Positions 1-9,984 of a DNA stretch of 64,000 nt are shown here, one piece after another. This DNA comes from Pseudomonas sp. LS.1a (GTDB taxonomy: Bacteria > Pseudomonadota > Gammaproteobacteria > Pseudomonadales > Pseudomonadaceae): the NCBI RefSeq assembly GCF_022533585.1, contig NZ_CP092827.1, forward strand, positions 4,930,001 through 4,994,000. Direction: 5' to 3'. Position numbers and translations under genes: made by a program. The notes under the pieces are model-generated. The model was not told the origin of the DNA. It saw nothing but the letters and a program-made list of their open reading frames with translations, and made no database searches. How positions within the stretch are numbered: the stretch's first letter is position 1; every line of letters starts with the position of its first letter.

Positions 1-588
1 AGCAAGCTTGGGAAGCACCCGCGAAACCACAGGAACCCGCAACGCCATTAACACAACACCAATAAAGGCATAAACAGCCCACTCCCGCAGATCCGAGCGC
101 ACGATCCACAGAAAATGCAGCAAACCCAACCCAAGTATCACGTACACCAACCGGTGCAGCTTCTTCCACCTCGCCCCCAACCGCCGCTGGCTATACCGAT
201 TCGAGGTAACCGCCAGGGCCAGCAACCCGAGAAACCCAAGCGCACCCACAATAATGTAAGGCCGCTTGCGCAACTCCACCGCCAACTGCCCCCAATCCAG
301 CCCAAGGATAAAGAACAGATAAGCCAGGATGTGCAGCACGATATAGGCAAACACCCACAGACCCAGCTGCCGGCGCACCACGATCCAGCCAGACCAGCCC
401 GTCAGTTTCTGCAGCGGGGTCATGCTCAAGGTAACCAGCAGAAAGGTCAGCGCCCCGAGCCCAAGGCGGTCCATCATGATCTTCCCGGGATCAGGCCCCA
501 GCAGATTCATCGCTGCCTCATACAACCACCACACCGGGAACAGGCATCCCACGACAAAGATGGCCAGACGAAACCAGGGGTAACGCAT
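1..588 (-). CDS. msrQ: MsrQ haem-binding membrane subunit of the methionine sulfoxide reductase MsrPQ (3' end outside window)
   Basis: The frame is open from an ATG at 588 to the window edge (196 codons), close to the usual family length of about 200, so only a few residues are missing. The translation is strongly hydrophobic, with several membrane helices and conserved histidines (for example in the segment [13 protein letters not shown]), as expected for the YedZ/MsrQ ferric-reductase-like fold. MsrQ passes electrons from the respiratory chain or flavin donors through haem to periplasmic MsrP. Its ATG overlaps the msrP stop codon by one base (TGATG), so the two are co-transcribed and probably translationally coupled. 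The partner directly upstream supports the call. Confidence 0.9.
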   Translation of the reverse strand, partial: MRYPWFRLAIFVVGCLFPVWWLYEAAMNLLGPDPGKIMMDRLGLGALTFLLVTLSMTPLQKLTGWSGWIVVRRQLGLWVFAYIVLHILAYLFFILGLDWGQLAVELRKRPYIIVGALGFLGLLALAVTSNRYSQRRLGARWKKLHRLVYVILGLGLLHFLWIVRSDLREWAVYAFIGVVLMALRVPVVSRVLPKLA

Positions 589-1601
589 CAATAGTTCTTC
601 CGCAGATCGAGCCCGGTATACAGCGACGCCACTTCATCGGCATAGCCATTGAACATCTGGGTTTCCCGCACATTGGGACTGAACAGCCCGCTGGGCAGCC
701 GCCGCTCGCGCGCCTGGCTCCAACGCGGGTGGTCGACCGTCGGGTTCACATTGGCATAGAAACCGTATTCATCCGGCGCCAACCCTTCCCAGGTGGTGCC
801 GGGCTGGTCGGCCACCAGGCTGATACGCACGATCGACTTGATGCTCTTGAAACCATACTTCCACGGCACCACCAGCCGCAACGGCGCACCATTCTGACTG
901 GGCAGCTCCCGGCCATACATCCCGACCGCCAGGATCGCCAACGGATGCATCGCCTCGTCCAGGCGCAAGCCTTCTCTATATGGCCAGTCGATCAAGGCGA
1001 ACCCCGAGCGCTGCCCCGGCATGTGCTCCGGATCCTTCAGGGTTTCGAAGCGCACATAACGCGCCCTGGAAGTCGGCTCGACCTGCTTGAGCACCTGCGC
1101 CAACGGAAAGCCCAGCCACGGAATGACCATCGACCATGCCTCTACGCAACGCAGCCGGTAGATGCGCTCCTCAAGCTGGTACGGTTTGACGAAGTCCTCC
1201 AGCGCATAGCGCCCGGGCTTACCCACTTCACCATCGACCACAACGCTCCACGGTTCGGTTTTCAGGCTGTCGCCATTGGCCGCCGGGTCGCCCTTGTCGG
1301 GCCCGAACTCATAGAAGTTGTTGTAGTGGGTGGCATCCTTGAACGGCGTGATTGCCTCCCCCTTGACCGTTACTGCCTGCCATTGCGTGGCCGCGAGCTT
1401 TTCATTGAACCAGCCCGGCGCCTTGCCCGCCTCGACATCGGCGTAACGGCTGGCCTCGGCCGCGCGCGTCATGCCCGGCAAAGCGCCCAGGGCCAGGCCG
1501 GCCAACGAGCCACCCAGCAGGGTACGACGGGAGAGGTAGATGCCTTCGGGGGTGATCTCCGACGCCTTGCACTCGGAAGACCTGGGTAGCTTGATGAGCA
1601 T
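588..1601 (-). CDS. msrP: MsrP, periplasmic molybdopterin methionine sulfoxide reductase catalytic subunit
   Basis: 337 residues. It repairs oxidised methionine in periplasmic proteins using a molybdopterin cofactor. A Tat signal is visible near residues 23-50: the twin arginine in [10 protein letters not shown], then a hydrophobic stretch and an Ala-rich cleavage site. The likely Mo-coordinating cysteine is in the segment [17 protein letters not shown] chose the ATG at 1601 rather than the in-frame GTG at 1613, because GGAG lies about 7 nt before the ATG and because MLIK is the common family N-terminus. It is followed without a gap by msrQ. The family was formerly called YedY. Confidence 0.95.
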   Translation of the reverse strand: MLIKLPRSSECKASEITPEGIYLSRRTLLGGSLAGLALGALPGMTRAAEASRYADVEAGKAPGWFNEKLAATQWQAVTVKGEAITPFKDATHYNNFYEFGPDKGDPAANGDSLKTEPWSVVVDGEVGKPGRYALEDFVKPYQLEERIYRLRCVEAWSMVIPWLGFPLAQVLKQVEPTSRARYVRFETLKDPEHMPGQRSGFALIDWPYREGLRLDEAMHPLAILAVGMYGRELPSQNGAPLRLVVPWKYGFKSIKSIVRISLVADQPGTTWEGLAPDEYGFYANVNPTVDHPRWSQARERRLPSGLFSPNVRETQMFNGYADEVASLYTGLDLRKNY

Positions 1602-1680
1602 GAGCGGCTCCACAGCACTGGATAACGGATGTACCAGTAAGACTATGGAGCCGGCGGGTTATTCCAGCATTAAATGATTG

Positions 1681-2532
1681 TCACGCTTTGCGACGACGTG
1701 CCTTCAGCAGGAACTGGATCGGCCCCGAAGCCGCATAGGCAAGGAAGATCAGCAGCAGGATACGCGGCGGGTCGCTGAACACCACGGCAAACACCAGCAC
1801 CACGGCCAGGATCGCCACGAACGGCACACGGCCCTTGAGGTCCAGTTCCTTGAAGCTGTTGTACTTGATGTTGCTGACCATCAGCATGCCGGCAGCAGCC
1901 ACCAGCAGTGCCACCAGGAACGACAGCTTGGAGCCCTGGATGCCGTAGTCACTGAACGCCCACACGGTACCCGCGACCACGCCCGCGGCAGCCGGGCTGG
2001 CCAGGCCGATGAAGTAGCGCTTGTCGGCGGTGCCGACCTGGGTATTGAAGCGTGCCAGGCGCAGTGCTGCACCGGCCACATAGATGAAGGCGACCATCCA
2101 GCCGACCTTGCCCATGTCGCCCAGCGCCCAGCCAAAGGCCAGCAAGGCCGGAGCCACACCAAAGGCGACCATGTCCGACAGCGAGTCGTACTCGGCACCA
2201 AAGGCGCTCTGGGTGTTGGTCATGCGCGCGACACGGCCGTCGAGGCCGTCGAGCACCATGGCCACGAAGATGGCGATGGCAGCAAAGGCAAAGTACTTGC
2301 TCGCCTCGCGCGGGTCACCGGCGCTCAGGGCGCTCTGCGCGCTCATCGAGCTGATGATGGAATAGAAACCGGCAAACAGGTTGGCGGTGGTAAACAGGTT
2401 GGGCAGCAGATAGATGCCGCGATGGCGCACCTTGCGCCCTTCGGCGTCATGCCCTTCTTCAACGTGCTCATCGACAGGTAGCAGGCTTTCGGCGTCGGAG
2501 GGCTTGTTCGGCTCTTCGGGACGTTCGCTCAT
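1681..2532 (-). CDS. pssA: CDP-diacylglycerol-serine O-phosphatidyltransferase PssA
   Basis: 283 residues. It makes phosphatidylserine from CDP-diacylglycerol and serine, the committed step to phosphatidylethanolamine, in the inner membrane. The CDP-alcohol phosphotransferase signature is intact: DGLDGRVAR, then eight residues and GAEYDSLSD. About six to seven hydrophobic helices follow a charged N-terminus rich in Glu and Pro. The open frame extends upstream to 2679, but that extension crosses the ilvC terminator and looks non-coding. I start at the ATG at 2532 (MSERPEEPNK), which has AAGG upstream. The type II (membrane) PssA family is the best match. Confidence 0.93.
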   Translation of the reverse strand: MSERPEEPNKPSDAESLLPVDEHVEEGHDAEGRKVRHRGIYLLPNLFTTANLFAGFYSIISSMSAQSALSAGDPREASKYFAFAAIAIFVAMVLDGLDGRVARMTNTQSAFGAEYDSLSDMVAFGVAPALLAFGWALGDMGKVGWMVAFIYVAGAALRLARFNTQVGTADKRYFIGLASPAAAGVVAGTVWAFSDYGIQGSKLSFLVALLVAAAGMLMVSNIKYNSFKELDLKGRVPFVAILAVVLVFAVVFSDPPRILLLIFLAYAASGPIQFLLKARRRKA

Positions 2533-2640
2533 GGAGGGTACCTTGCAACAGGATGGAAAATGTTCGACACGGGCCTGCAAAACAGGTTCTGACGGCAAGC
2601 CACTGGTCTGCTTTATACCAGAAGCTGACTGCCAGAACGA

Positions 2641-2666
2641 AAAAACGCGGCCGAAGCCGCGTTTTT
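2641..2666 (-). terminator. Rho-independent terminator of ilvC
   Basis: An 11 bp stem, AAAAACGCGGC with GCCGCGTTTTT, surrounds a TTCG tetraloop on the minus strand and starts 17 nt after the ilvC stop. The T tract is present on both strands, so it may work in both directions. It separates the ilv operon from pssA. Confidence 0.9.
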
Positions 2667-2682
2667 CATCTTTCGACAAGAC

Positions 2683-3741
<1,059 letters not shown>

Positions 3742-3754
3742 CTAATTTTTGAAT

Positions 3755-4246
3755 TTAGATGCTGAGCACTTTGTCGCCACGGGCAATGCCGGTAACGCCG
3801 CTGCGCACGGTTTCGAGAATCGATGCAGTGCCGATCGCCTGGATGAAGCTGTCCAGTTTGTCGCTGGTGCCGCTCAGCTGTACGGTGTACACGCTGGCGG
3901 TCACATCGACGATCTGGCCACGGAAGATATCCGTGGTGCGCTTGATCTCGGCGCGCTGGGCACCGGTGGCCTTGACCTTGACCAACATCAGTTCACGCTC
4001 GATGTGAGCGCTTTCCGACAGGTCGACGAGCTTGACCACTTCGACCAGCTTGTTCAGGTTCTTGGTGATCTGTTCGATCACTTCGTCATGGCCAACGGTG
4101 GTCAGCGTCAGACGCGACAGGGTCGGGTCTTCGGTCGGCGCCACGGTCAGGCTTTCAATGTTGTAGTTACGCTGGGAGAACAGGCCGACCACACGGGACA
4201 ACGCACCTGGTTCGTTTTCCAGCAGCAGGGAAATGATGTGCCGCAT
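3755..4246 (-). CDS. ilvH: Acetolactate synthase regulatory (small) subunit
   Basis: 163 residues. It is the ACT-domain regulatory subunit that binds valine and gives feedback inhibition to the catalytic subunit encoded just upstream. The N-terminal ACT signature is clear: LLENEPGALSRVVGLFSQRN, with the typical NIESLTV strand after it. The length matches IlvH of the IlvIH isozyme. It starts only one base after the ilvI stop codon, as expected for two subunits made in fixed ratio. Confidence 0.97.
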   Translation of the reverse strand: MRHIISLLLENEPGALSRVVGLFSQRNYNIESLTVAPTEDPTLSRLTLTTVGHDEVIEQITKNLNKLVEVVKLVDLSESAHIERELMLVKVKATGAQRAEIKRTTDIFRGQIVDVTASVYTVQLSGTSDKLDSFIQAIGTASILETVRSGVTGIARGDKVLSI

Positions 4247-4247
4247 A

Positions 4248-5972
4248 TCAGGTACGCTCCGTCTTGCTCAGCCACATGTCACGCATCGAGCCATCCTTGA
4301 TCTGCATCGGATAGACGTGCTCACTGCGGTCAACCGCGATGTCGATGAACACCAGGCGGTCCTTCATCGCAAACGCTTCTTCCAGCTTCGGCTTGAGGTC
4401 CTTCAGGCTGGTGATGCGGATACCCACATGGCCATAGGCCTCGGCCAGCTTGATGAAGTCAGGCAGCGACTCGACGTACGAGTGCGAGTGACGACCGTTG
4501 TAGGCCATGTCCTGCCACTGGCGGACCATGCCCAACACACCGTTGTTCAGGTTGACGATCTTCACCGGCAGGCCGTACTGCATGCAGGTGGACAGCTCCT
4601 GGATGTTCATCTGGATGCTGCCTTCGCCGGTCACGCAAGCAACGTCCTGGTCCGGGAAGTTGAGCTTGACGCCCATCGCCGCCGGGAAGCCGAAGCCCAT
4701 GGTGCCCAGGCCACCGGAGTTGATCCAGCGGTTCGGCTTGTTGAAGCGGTAGTACTGCGCCGCGAACATCTGGTGCTGGCCCACGTCGGAGGTGACGAAG
4801 GCATCGCCATTGGTCACTTCGCACAGGGTCTCGATGACTTTCTGCGGCTTGATGACATTACCGTCGCCCTTGTCGTAGGGGAACAGCTCGCCATTGCCAC
4901 GCCATTCGTCGATCTGCTTCCACCAGGCATCCAGCGCCGCCTTGTCAGGCTGCTCGCCGATTTCCTTGAGGATGCCGAGCATTTCGCTGAGCACGCTGTC
5001 GACCGGGCCGACGATTGGCACATCGGCCTTGATCATCTTGGAGATCGACGCCGGGTCGATGTCGATGTGGATGATCTTGGCGTTCGGGCAGAACTTGGCC
5101 GGGCCGTTGACCACGCGGTCGTCAAAGCGGGCACCGACGGCGAAGATGACGTCGGCATGGTGCATGGCCATGTTGGCAGTGAAGCTGCCGTGCATGCCGA
5201 GCATGCCGAGGAACTGGCGGTCGGTACCCGGGAAGCCACCCAGACCCATCAGGGTATTGGTGACCGGCAGGTTCAGCGACTTAGCGATATCGGTCAGGGC
5301 TTCGGAGCCACCACCGAGAATCACGCCGCCACCGGAGTAGACGATCGGGCGCTTGGCCGCCAGCAGCATCTCGGCCGCCTTGCGGATCTGGCCGGAGTGG
5401 CCGCGTACCGCCGGGCTGTAGGAGCGCAGCTTGACCTTTTTCGGGTAGACGTATTCGAACTTCTCGGCCGGGTTGGTCATATCTTTTGGAATGTCGACCA
5501 CGACCGGACCTGGGCGACCGGATTGCGCCAGGTAGAATGCTTTTTTCAGAACTTCGGGGATTTCGCTGGCATGTTTGATCATGAAGCTGTGCTTCACGAT
5601 CGGCCGCGAAATACCGATCATGTCGGTTTCCTGGAAGGCATCGGTCCCCACCATGGTGCTAGGCACCTGGCCGGACAGAATGACCATCGGAATCGAATCC
5701 ATGTAGGCGGTGGCAATACCGGTAATGGCATTGGTCGCGCCCGGGCCGGAGGTTACCAGCACCACGCCGGCCTTGCCGGTGGCGCGGGCGTAGCCGTCCG
5801 CCATATGGGTAGCTGCCTGCTCATGACGAACCAGGATGTGCTCGACTTCCGGTTCCTTGAACAGCGCGTCGTAAACATGCAGGAGAGCACCACCAGGGTA
5901 CCCGTAGATGTGCTTAACGCCTTCGTCACGCAAGAAGCGGACGACCATCTCAGCGCCAGATAAAAGCTCCAC
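4248..5972 (-). CDS. ilvI: Acetolactate synthase catalytic (large) subunit
   Basis: 574 residues from the GTG at 5972. This thiamine-diphosphate enzyme condenses pyruvate with a second pyruvate or 2-oxobutyrate, the first common step of branched-chain amino acid synthesis. The catalytic glutamate segment [16 protein letters not shown] is near residue 50, and the ThDP/Mg motif [16 protein letters not shown] is near residue 440. Two in-frame GTG codons occur nine bases apart (5981 and 5972). The second is better spaced from GAGGTG and gives the usual N-terminus [11 protein letters not shown] 400 bp untranslated region precedes it. Confidence 0.97.
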   Translation of the reverse strand: MELLSGAEMVVRFLRDEGVKHIYGYPGGALLHVYDALFKEPEVEHILVRHEQAATHMADGYARATGKAGVVLVTSGPGATNAITGIATAYMDSIPMVILSGQVPSTMVGTDAFQETDMIGISRPIVKHSFMIKHASEIPEVLKKAFYLAQSGRPGPVVVDIPKDMTNPAEKFEYVYPKKVKLRSYSPAVRGHSGQIRKAAEMLLAAKRPIVYSGGGVILGGGSEALTDIAKSLNLPVTNTLMGLGGFPGTDRQFLGMLGMHGSFTANMAMHHADVIFAVGARFDDRVVNGPAKFCPNAKIIHIDIDPASISKMIKADVPIVGPVDSVLSEMLGILKEIGEQPDKAALDAWWKQIDEWRGNGELFPYDKGDGNVIKPQKVIETLCEVTNGDAFVTSDVGQHQMFAAQYYRFNKPNRWINSGGLGTMGFGFPAAMGVKLNFPDQDVACVTGEGSIQMNIQELSTCMQYGLPVKIVNLNNGVLGMVRQWQDMAYNGRHSHSYVESLPDFIKLAEAYGHVGIRITSLKDLKPKLEEAFAMKDRLVFIDIAVDRSEHVYPMQIKDGSMRDMWLSKTERT

Positions 5973-6334
5973 GTTGTTCACCTCTAAAACGCCAGAATAC
6001 CGCCCTCACTGGACGGGTCTTAATAGGTTTACTGCCAAGCAGAGCATGAGCGAACGTCAGCACTGACTGAGCAAGTATTGGGAGCGCCCCAGAGTGTTGC
6101 GGGGTTTTCCCACCCAGCGCGAGGTAACGCGTTGCGGGGTGTAACAGGTCGGCGCGGGTGTGCGCCTCATGATCTGCTTAGCGGGTCTGCTTCTGGCAGT
6201 CCCTCTACAGCGGAGATTGGATTCTTCTGATTCGGCGCCAACAAGTCAAGAAAAATTATTGCCAATTTTTCCCCAAGATGAATTCCTGCCACCACTAAAA
6301 ATCGCTTCAGCAGCAGAATTAATAAGATTTCCAT
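5973..6334 (-). other. Non-coding leader and promoter region of ilvI
   Basis: About 360 bp lie between the yqcC-like gene terminator and ilvI. The distal part (about 6240-6330) is AT-rich and ends in a plausible sigma-70 promoter. The proximal part contains the nonamer CCCCGCAAC twice on the minus strand, at 6139-6131 and 6104-6096, 35 nt apart. It also holds a 37-codon open frame (6170-6057) with no run of Ile, Leu or Val codons and no clear ribosome site. This could be a regulated 5' leader, but I cannot identify a classical attenuator. Confidence 0.4.
6221..6249 (-). promoter_or_regulatory. Putative sigma-70 promoter of ilvIHC
   Basis: On the minus strand TTGACT (6249-6244) is followed after 17 nt by AAGAAT (6226-6221). 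The -35 matches the consensus in 5 of 6 bases and the -10 in 4 of 6. An AT-rich stretch directly upstream could act as an UP element. It would give a leader of roughly 240 nt before ilvI. This is a reading of the sequence only. Confidence 0.45.
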
Positions 6335-6360
6335 AAAAAAGGGCCACAATCTGCGGCCCT
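6335..6360 (-). terminator. Rho-independent terminator of the yqcC-like gene
   Basis: On the minus strand GGGCCGC and GTGGCCC pair around an AGATT loop, followed by six T. It begins about 20 nt after the stop codon of the gene at 6381 and closes the mrcB-lpoP-yqcC unit. Confidence 0.85.
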
Positions 6361-6380
6361 TGAAGGAAAAACTGAAGAAA

Positions 6381-6713
6381 TCAGGCGGAAGGAGCAATCA
6401 ATTGGTCAAATGCTGCCAACAGGCGGCGCAGCTCACGACTTTGCTCTGGCCGGTCGGTAAACACGGTTTCGGCCATGACCAGGATGCCGGAGGCGTTGGG
6501 CAGCGGCTGACCCAACTCGATGATGATCTTCATGCGCGGCAGGAAGATCCATTGCAGCCACTGCTCGAAACTGAGGGTATCGACAGCGAAAGGCACCGTA
6601 CTGGCCAGTGCCTCATCGCTGGGTGGCTCGTCACCCCACCAGCCTTGCACCTGCAGTTCACGCTCGATCAGCATCAGGTGGTCGGCAATATCCAGAATAC
6701 GCTGCTCGATCAT
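6381..6713 (-). CDS. YqcC family protein (DUF446)
   Basis: 110 residues from the ATG at 6713, which shares its A with the upstream stop codon (TGATG); a GTG at 6716 is the alternative. The sequence is acidic and helical and fits the YqcC/DUF446 family (core: LPRMKIIIELGQPLPNASG). The function is not established. In enterobacteria yqcC sits beside the tRNA pseudouridine synthase truC. Here it is instead the last gene after mrcB and lpoP. No membrane segment or catalytic motif is visible. Translation is probably coupled to lpoP. Confidence 0.8.
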   Translation of the reverse strand: MIEQRILDIADHLMLIERELQVQGWWGDEPPSDEALASTVPFAVDTLSFEQWLQWIFLPRMKIIIELGQPLPNASGILVMAETVFTDRPEQSRELRRLLAAFDQLIAPSA

Positions 6714-7519
6714 CACGAATTGACCCGGGCCTTTTGCCGGGCCAGGGCGGCGCCAGCGCTGTCACCCTGCTTTTCGCGGGCCTGGGCGATGGTGTTCCAC
6801 AGCTCGGCCTGCAGGCTCGGGCGGCCGTTGGCGTAAGTCAGGGCGCGACGCGCCAGCTGCTCGGCCTGCGGCGCATCACCTTGCGACAGGCGCACCTGGG
6901 CCAGGCGGTACAGCACCTGTGGCTCGCGCGGGGCAATGCGCTGGGCGCGCTCCAGGCTCGAGGCGGCACCGTTGAAGTCACCACTGCCCTGCTGCGTCTT
7001 CGCGGTAGTCAGCAGCGCCAGCACCGGGCCGTCCAGTTGCTCATCGGCCGACAGGCCACCCGCAGCAGCGCTGCTACGTGGGATACCGGTTGGCGCACTG
7101 GTGCTTTGCGAAGCGCTGTTCATCGCCGCGATGTCGAAGGGTTCGTCGGCGATCGGGTTGGGGTTGGTGGTCATCGGTGCCGAACCGACCGGCGCTGTAG
7201 TGATCGGTCCGGAGGTGATCGGCCCCGGGGTAATCGGCGAGGTGCTGATCGGCGCCGCGCCATTGGCCGCCGGGAACGTCTGGATGCCCGAAGCGCCAGC
7301 GCCCTGGGGGATCATCACGGTGACGCCGGAATCCTCAGGCAGCGTTTGCGCCTGCGCGGTGCCCGCGTTATAGCCACCCGCAGAGCGGTTGGCCGTCACG
7401 CGTTCACTGTTGGACACGCGGGTGCTCGAGTCGACCACCGGAATATTGCCGCGCGGGACGCTGGCGCACCCCTGGAGCACCGCCAGCGCCGTCACGGCAG
7501 GAAACAGCCACTTGTTCAC
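6713..7519 (-). CDS. lpoP: LpoP-like outer-membrane TPR lipoprotein, probable PBP1b activator
   Basis: 268 residues from a GTG at 7519, six bases after GAGGTG. A lipoprotein signal ends in the lipobox LQGC, so it should be anchored in the outer membrane. A long low-complexity linker rich in Thr, Pro, Ile and Gly (about residues 50-140) could span the periplasm. The C-terminal 110 residues carry tetratricopeptide repeats (segment EPQVLYRLAQVRLSQGD). A TPR lipoprotein encoded beside ponB/mrcB in P. aeruginosa, LpoP, activates PBP1b. Position (27 bp after mrcB) and architecture match that protein. The name is by inference from these features. Confidence 0.82.
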   Translation of the reverse strand: MNKWLFPAVTALAVLQGCASVPRGNIPVVDSSTRVSNSERVTANRSAGGYNAGTAQAQTLPEDSGVTVMIPQGAGASGIQTFPAANGAAPISTSPITPGPITSGPITTAPVGSAPMTTNPNPIADEPFDIAAMNSASQSTSAPTGIPRSSAAAGGLSADEQLDGPVLALLTTAKTQQGSGDFNGAASSLERAQRIAPREPQVLYRLAQVRLSQGDAPQAEQLARRALTYANGRPSLQAELWNTIAQAREKQGDSAGAALARQKARVNS

Positions 7520-7546
7520 GTCACACCTCATCAATGCAGCCTGTGC

Positions 7547-9868
7547 TTAATTCATCCAGCCCTTGACCCAGTCCATGACCGATTCAACTGGATCCTGCTC
7601 GCCGCCACAGGTCGCGCCGGCGGGCGGTTCACTGCCGCGAATATACGGCATCTGCACCGCTCCCGGACAGCTGCCATCAGACCCATGGCCACTGTATGGG
7701 TCGATCCAGGCCTGCACCACGTTATCCGGTTGCGGCATGTCCAGCGGCAGCGGGTCGGCCTTTTTCATGAAGCTGGTCCACACTTGCAGGGCACCGGTGG
7801 CGCCGGTAAATGGCGTTTTGCCGTTATCGTCACGGCCCATCCACACCACCGCCAGCAGGTCCTGGCTGAAGCCGGAGAACCAGCTGTCGCGCGAATCGTT
7901 ACTGGTACCGGTCTTGCCCGCCAGGGTGAGGTTGCGCGGCAACGTGTTGTATACCGAGCGGCCGGTGCCCTCGCGCATCACCCGCTGCATGGCGTTCTGC
8001 ACCAGGTAGATGGCCCCCGGGTCGAAGGTTTGCTGGATCTGGAACGGGTAGCGCTTGAGCGGCTCACCTTCGGCGGTGAGCACGCTGCGGATACCGCGCA
8101 TCGGGGTGTTGAAGCCGCCGTTGGCGATGGTCTGGTACATGGTCGCGACCTGCATCGGCGACATGCCGCCGGCACCCAGCAGCATGGCCGGGAACGCCGG
8201 CCAGTCGACATTCACGCCCAGCCGGCCAATGGTCTTGATCACGTTGGGCACGCCCACTTCCAGGCCGATCTTGGCAGTCGACAGGTTGTAGGAGTTGGCC
8301 AGACCCTGATACAGATAGATGGTGCCATGCGGGCGGCGGTCATAGTTTTGCGGGCGCCAGACCTGGCCATCGGCACCTTTGACCGAGAACGGTTCGTCCT
8401 GCACCCAGCTGGTCAGGGTGTACTTGGTCGGTTGCTCCAGCGCGGTCAGGTACACCGCCGGCTTGACCAGCGAGCCGATCGGCCGCACGGCATCGATGGC
8501 GCGGTTGAAGCCGGCGAAGCCGGCCTGGCGGCTGCCGATCAGCGCCTGCACTTCACCGGTTTCCGGGTTGGTCACGACCATCGCCGACTCCACCTCGTCA
8601 GCGCCCTTGCGGCCCGCCAGGCGCTTGAAGGTCTCGCTCATCGAGGTTTCGGCCTTCATCTGCAGGATCGGGTCGAAGCTGGTGAAGATGCGCAGGCCTT
8701 CTTCGGTCAGGTCTTCATCGCGGTAGTCCTGGCGCAGCTGACGCTTGACCAGGTCGAGGAAGGCCGGGAACGAGCTGTCGGCCAGGCTGCCACGCTTGGT
8801 CACGCCCAGCGGCATCTTCTTCGCGGCATCGACTTCTGCCTGGCTGGCCACGCCCTGCTCGGCCACCAGATCGAGCACCAGGTTGCGGCGGGCCAGGGCG
8901 CGGTCAGGGTAGCGACGCGGGTTGTAGTAGGACGGCCCCTTGACCATGCCCACCAACAAGGCGATCTGGTGCAGTTTCAGCTCCGACAGCGGTTGGCTGA
9001 AGAAGAACTGGCTGGCAAGGCCGAAGCCGTGCACCGCACGCTGGCCATCCTGGCCGACGAACACCTCGTTGAGGTAGGCCTCGAGGATCTCGCGTTTGTC
9101 GTAGTGCAGTTCCAGCAGCACGGCCATCATCGCTTCGGTCAGCTTGCGGCTGAGGCTACGCTCGCTGGTGAGGTAGAAGTTCTTCACCAACTGCTGGGTC
9201 AGGGTACTGCCCCCCTGGCGCATGGAACCTGCCGAGGTGTTGACCCACATGGCGCGGGCGATGGACTTGGGCGACACCCCGAAGTGGCTGTAGAAGTCGC
9301 GGTCTTCCGTCGCCACCAGGGTTTCGAGCAGGTACGGCGGCACCTGGTCGATCTTGATCAGGATGCGGTCTTCGAGGTTTTTCGGGTAGATGCCGCCGAT
9401 CATCAGCGGCTCCAGGCGCACTACGTCGAGCGTCTTGCCGTTGGCGCCGGAAAGGCCCGCCACGTAATCGCCGGAGAAGCGCACACGCACGAACTGCGCC
9501 GGCTCCATGCCCTCGTAGAACTGGAAGCCGCGGGTATTGAGCTCGACGGTATTGCCGTTGACTGCCGCCGCCCCCGGGCCGTTGGCCGCGCTTTCACGCC
9601 GGTAACCGAGCGCGTCCAGCTCGGTGAGGAAGTCGTTCTTGCTCAGTTTCTGGCCGGTGAACAGTTCCAGCGGCCGGGCATACACCTTGGCCGGGATGGT
9701 CCAGCGCTTGCCGGAAAACTTCTCCTGGACGATGGCATCGAGGTAAACCGCGAAGCCGGCGACGATCACCAGGCCGACCAGGCTGAGCTTCAAAGCCCAG
9801 CCCAGCCAGGCGCGGGAGCGGCCGGTCGGGCGTTTCTGAGGGGTACGGGGATTTCGGGTTCGGGTCAT
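7547..9868 (-). CDS. mrcB: Penicillin-binding protein 1B, bifunctional glycosyltransferase/transpeptidase
   Basis: 773 residues, full length. It polymerises and cross-links peptidoglycan in the periplasm. A short cytoplasmic Arg-rich tail is followed by one membrane helix (about residues 25-45). A UB2H-like region and the GT51 domain follow, with EDRDFYSHFG near residue 190 and GGSTLTQQLVKN just after it. The transpeptidase domain has SxxK in GSLVKPAVYL near residue 463, SYN in NSYNLSTAK, and KTG in AGKTGTSNDS near residue 647. No ribosome site is visible before the ATG, and a perfect -10 box is very close (see promoter entry). Confidence 0.97.
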   Translation of the reverse strand: MTRTRNPRTPQKRPTGRSRAWLGWALKLSLVGLVIVAGFAVYLDAIVQEKFSGKRWTIPAKVYARPLELFTGQKLSKNDFLTELDALGYRRESAANGPGAAAVNGNTVELNTRGFQFYEGMEPAQFVRVRFSGDYVAGLSGANGKTLDVVRLEPLMIGGIYPKNLEDRILIKIDQVPPYLLETLVATEDRDFYSHFGVSPKSIARAMWVNTSAGSMRQGGSTLTQQLVKNFYLTSERSLSRKLTEAMMAVLLELHYDKREILEAYLNEVFVGQDGQRAVHGFGLASQFFFSQPLSELKLHQIALLVGMVKGPSYYNPRRYPDRALARRNLVLDLVAEQGVASQAEVDAAKKMPLGVTKRGSLADSSFPAFLDLVKRQLRQDYRDEDLTEEGLRIFTSFDPILQMKAETSMSETFKRLAGRKGADEVESAMVVTNPETGEVQALIGSRQAGFAGFNRAIDAVRPIGSLVKPAVYLTALEQPTKYTLTSWVQDEPFSVKGADGQVWRPQNYDRRPHGTIYLYQGLANSYNLSTAKIGLEVGVPNVIKTIGRLGVNVDWPAFPAMLLGAGGMSPMQVATMYQTIANGGFNTPMRGIRSVLTAEGEPLKRYPFQIQQTFDPGAIYLVQNAMQRVMREGTGRSVYNTLPRNLTLAGKTGTSNDSRDSWFSGFSQDLLAVVWMGRDDNGKTPFTGATGALQVWTSFMKKADPLPLDMPQPDNVVQAWIDPYSGHGSDGSCPGAVQMPYIRGSEPPAGATCGGEQDPVESVMDWVKGWMN

Positions 9869-9876
9869 GACGGCGG

Positions 9877-9882
9877 ATTATA
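9877..9882 (-). promoter_or_regulatory. Perfect -10 box (TATAAT) directly before mrcB
   Basis: TATAAT on the minus strand ends 8 nt before the mrcB ATG at 9868. A start point about 7 nt downstream would fall almost on the start codon and give a leaderless or nearly leaderless mRNA. No good -35 is seen at 16-18 nt spacing (CTGCCC). It may therefore be fortuitous, or depend on an activator. Confidence 0.4.
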
Positions 9883-9984
9883 CGCACTTTATAAAGGCTG
9901 GGCAGACGCCCCCGGCGGTAGGCAGGGACGGCACCATTGACCATAATGGCGCATTCGAATTCCCTGCCCCCGGAAGGATTTCCC

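Noticed and set aside
6167-6334. Open frame rich in Ile, Leu and Val upstream of ilvI (starts MEILLILLLKRFLVV), at first sight an attenuator leader peptide
   Set aside because: Its ATG follows the T run of the upstream terminator with no ribosome site, and the best promoter lies downstream of most of it. The hydrophobic codons are explained by the AT-rich promoter region.
6608-9940. 1110-codon open frame on the plus strand opposite mrcB
   Set aside because: It is an antisense frame kept open by GC-rich codon bias. The translation is His/Arg/Gln-rich without domains, and the minus strand carries intact mrcB and lpoP.
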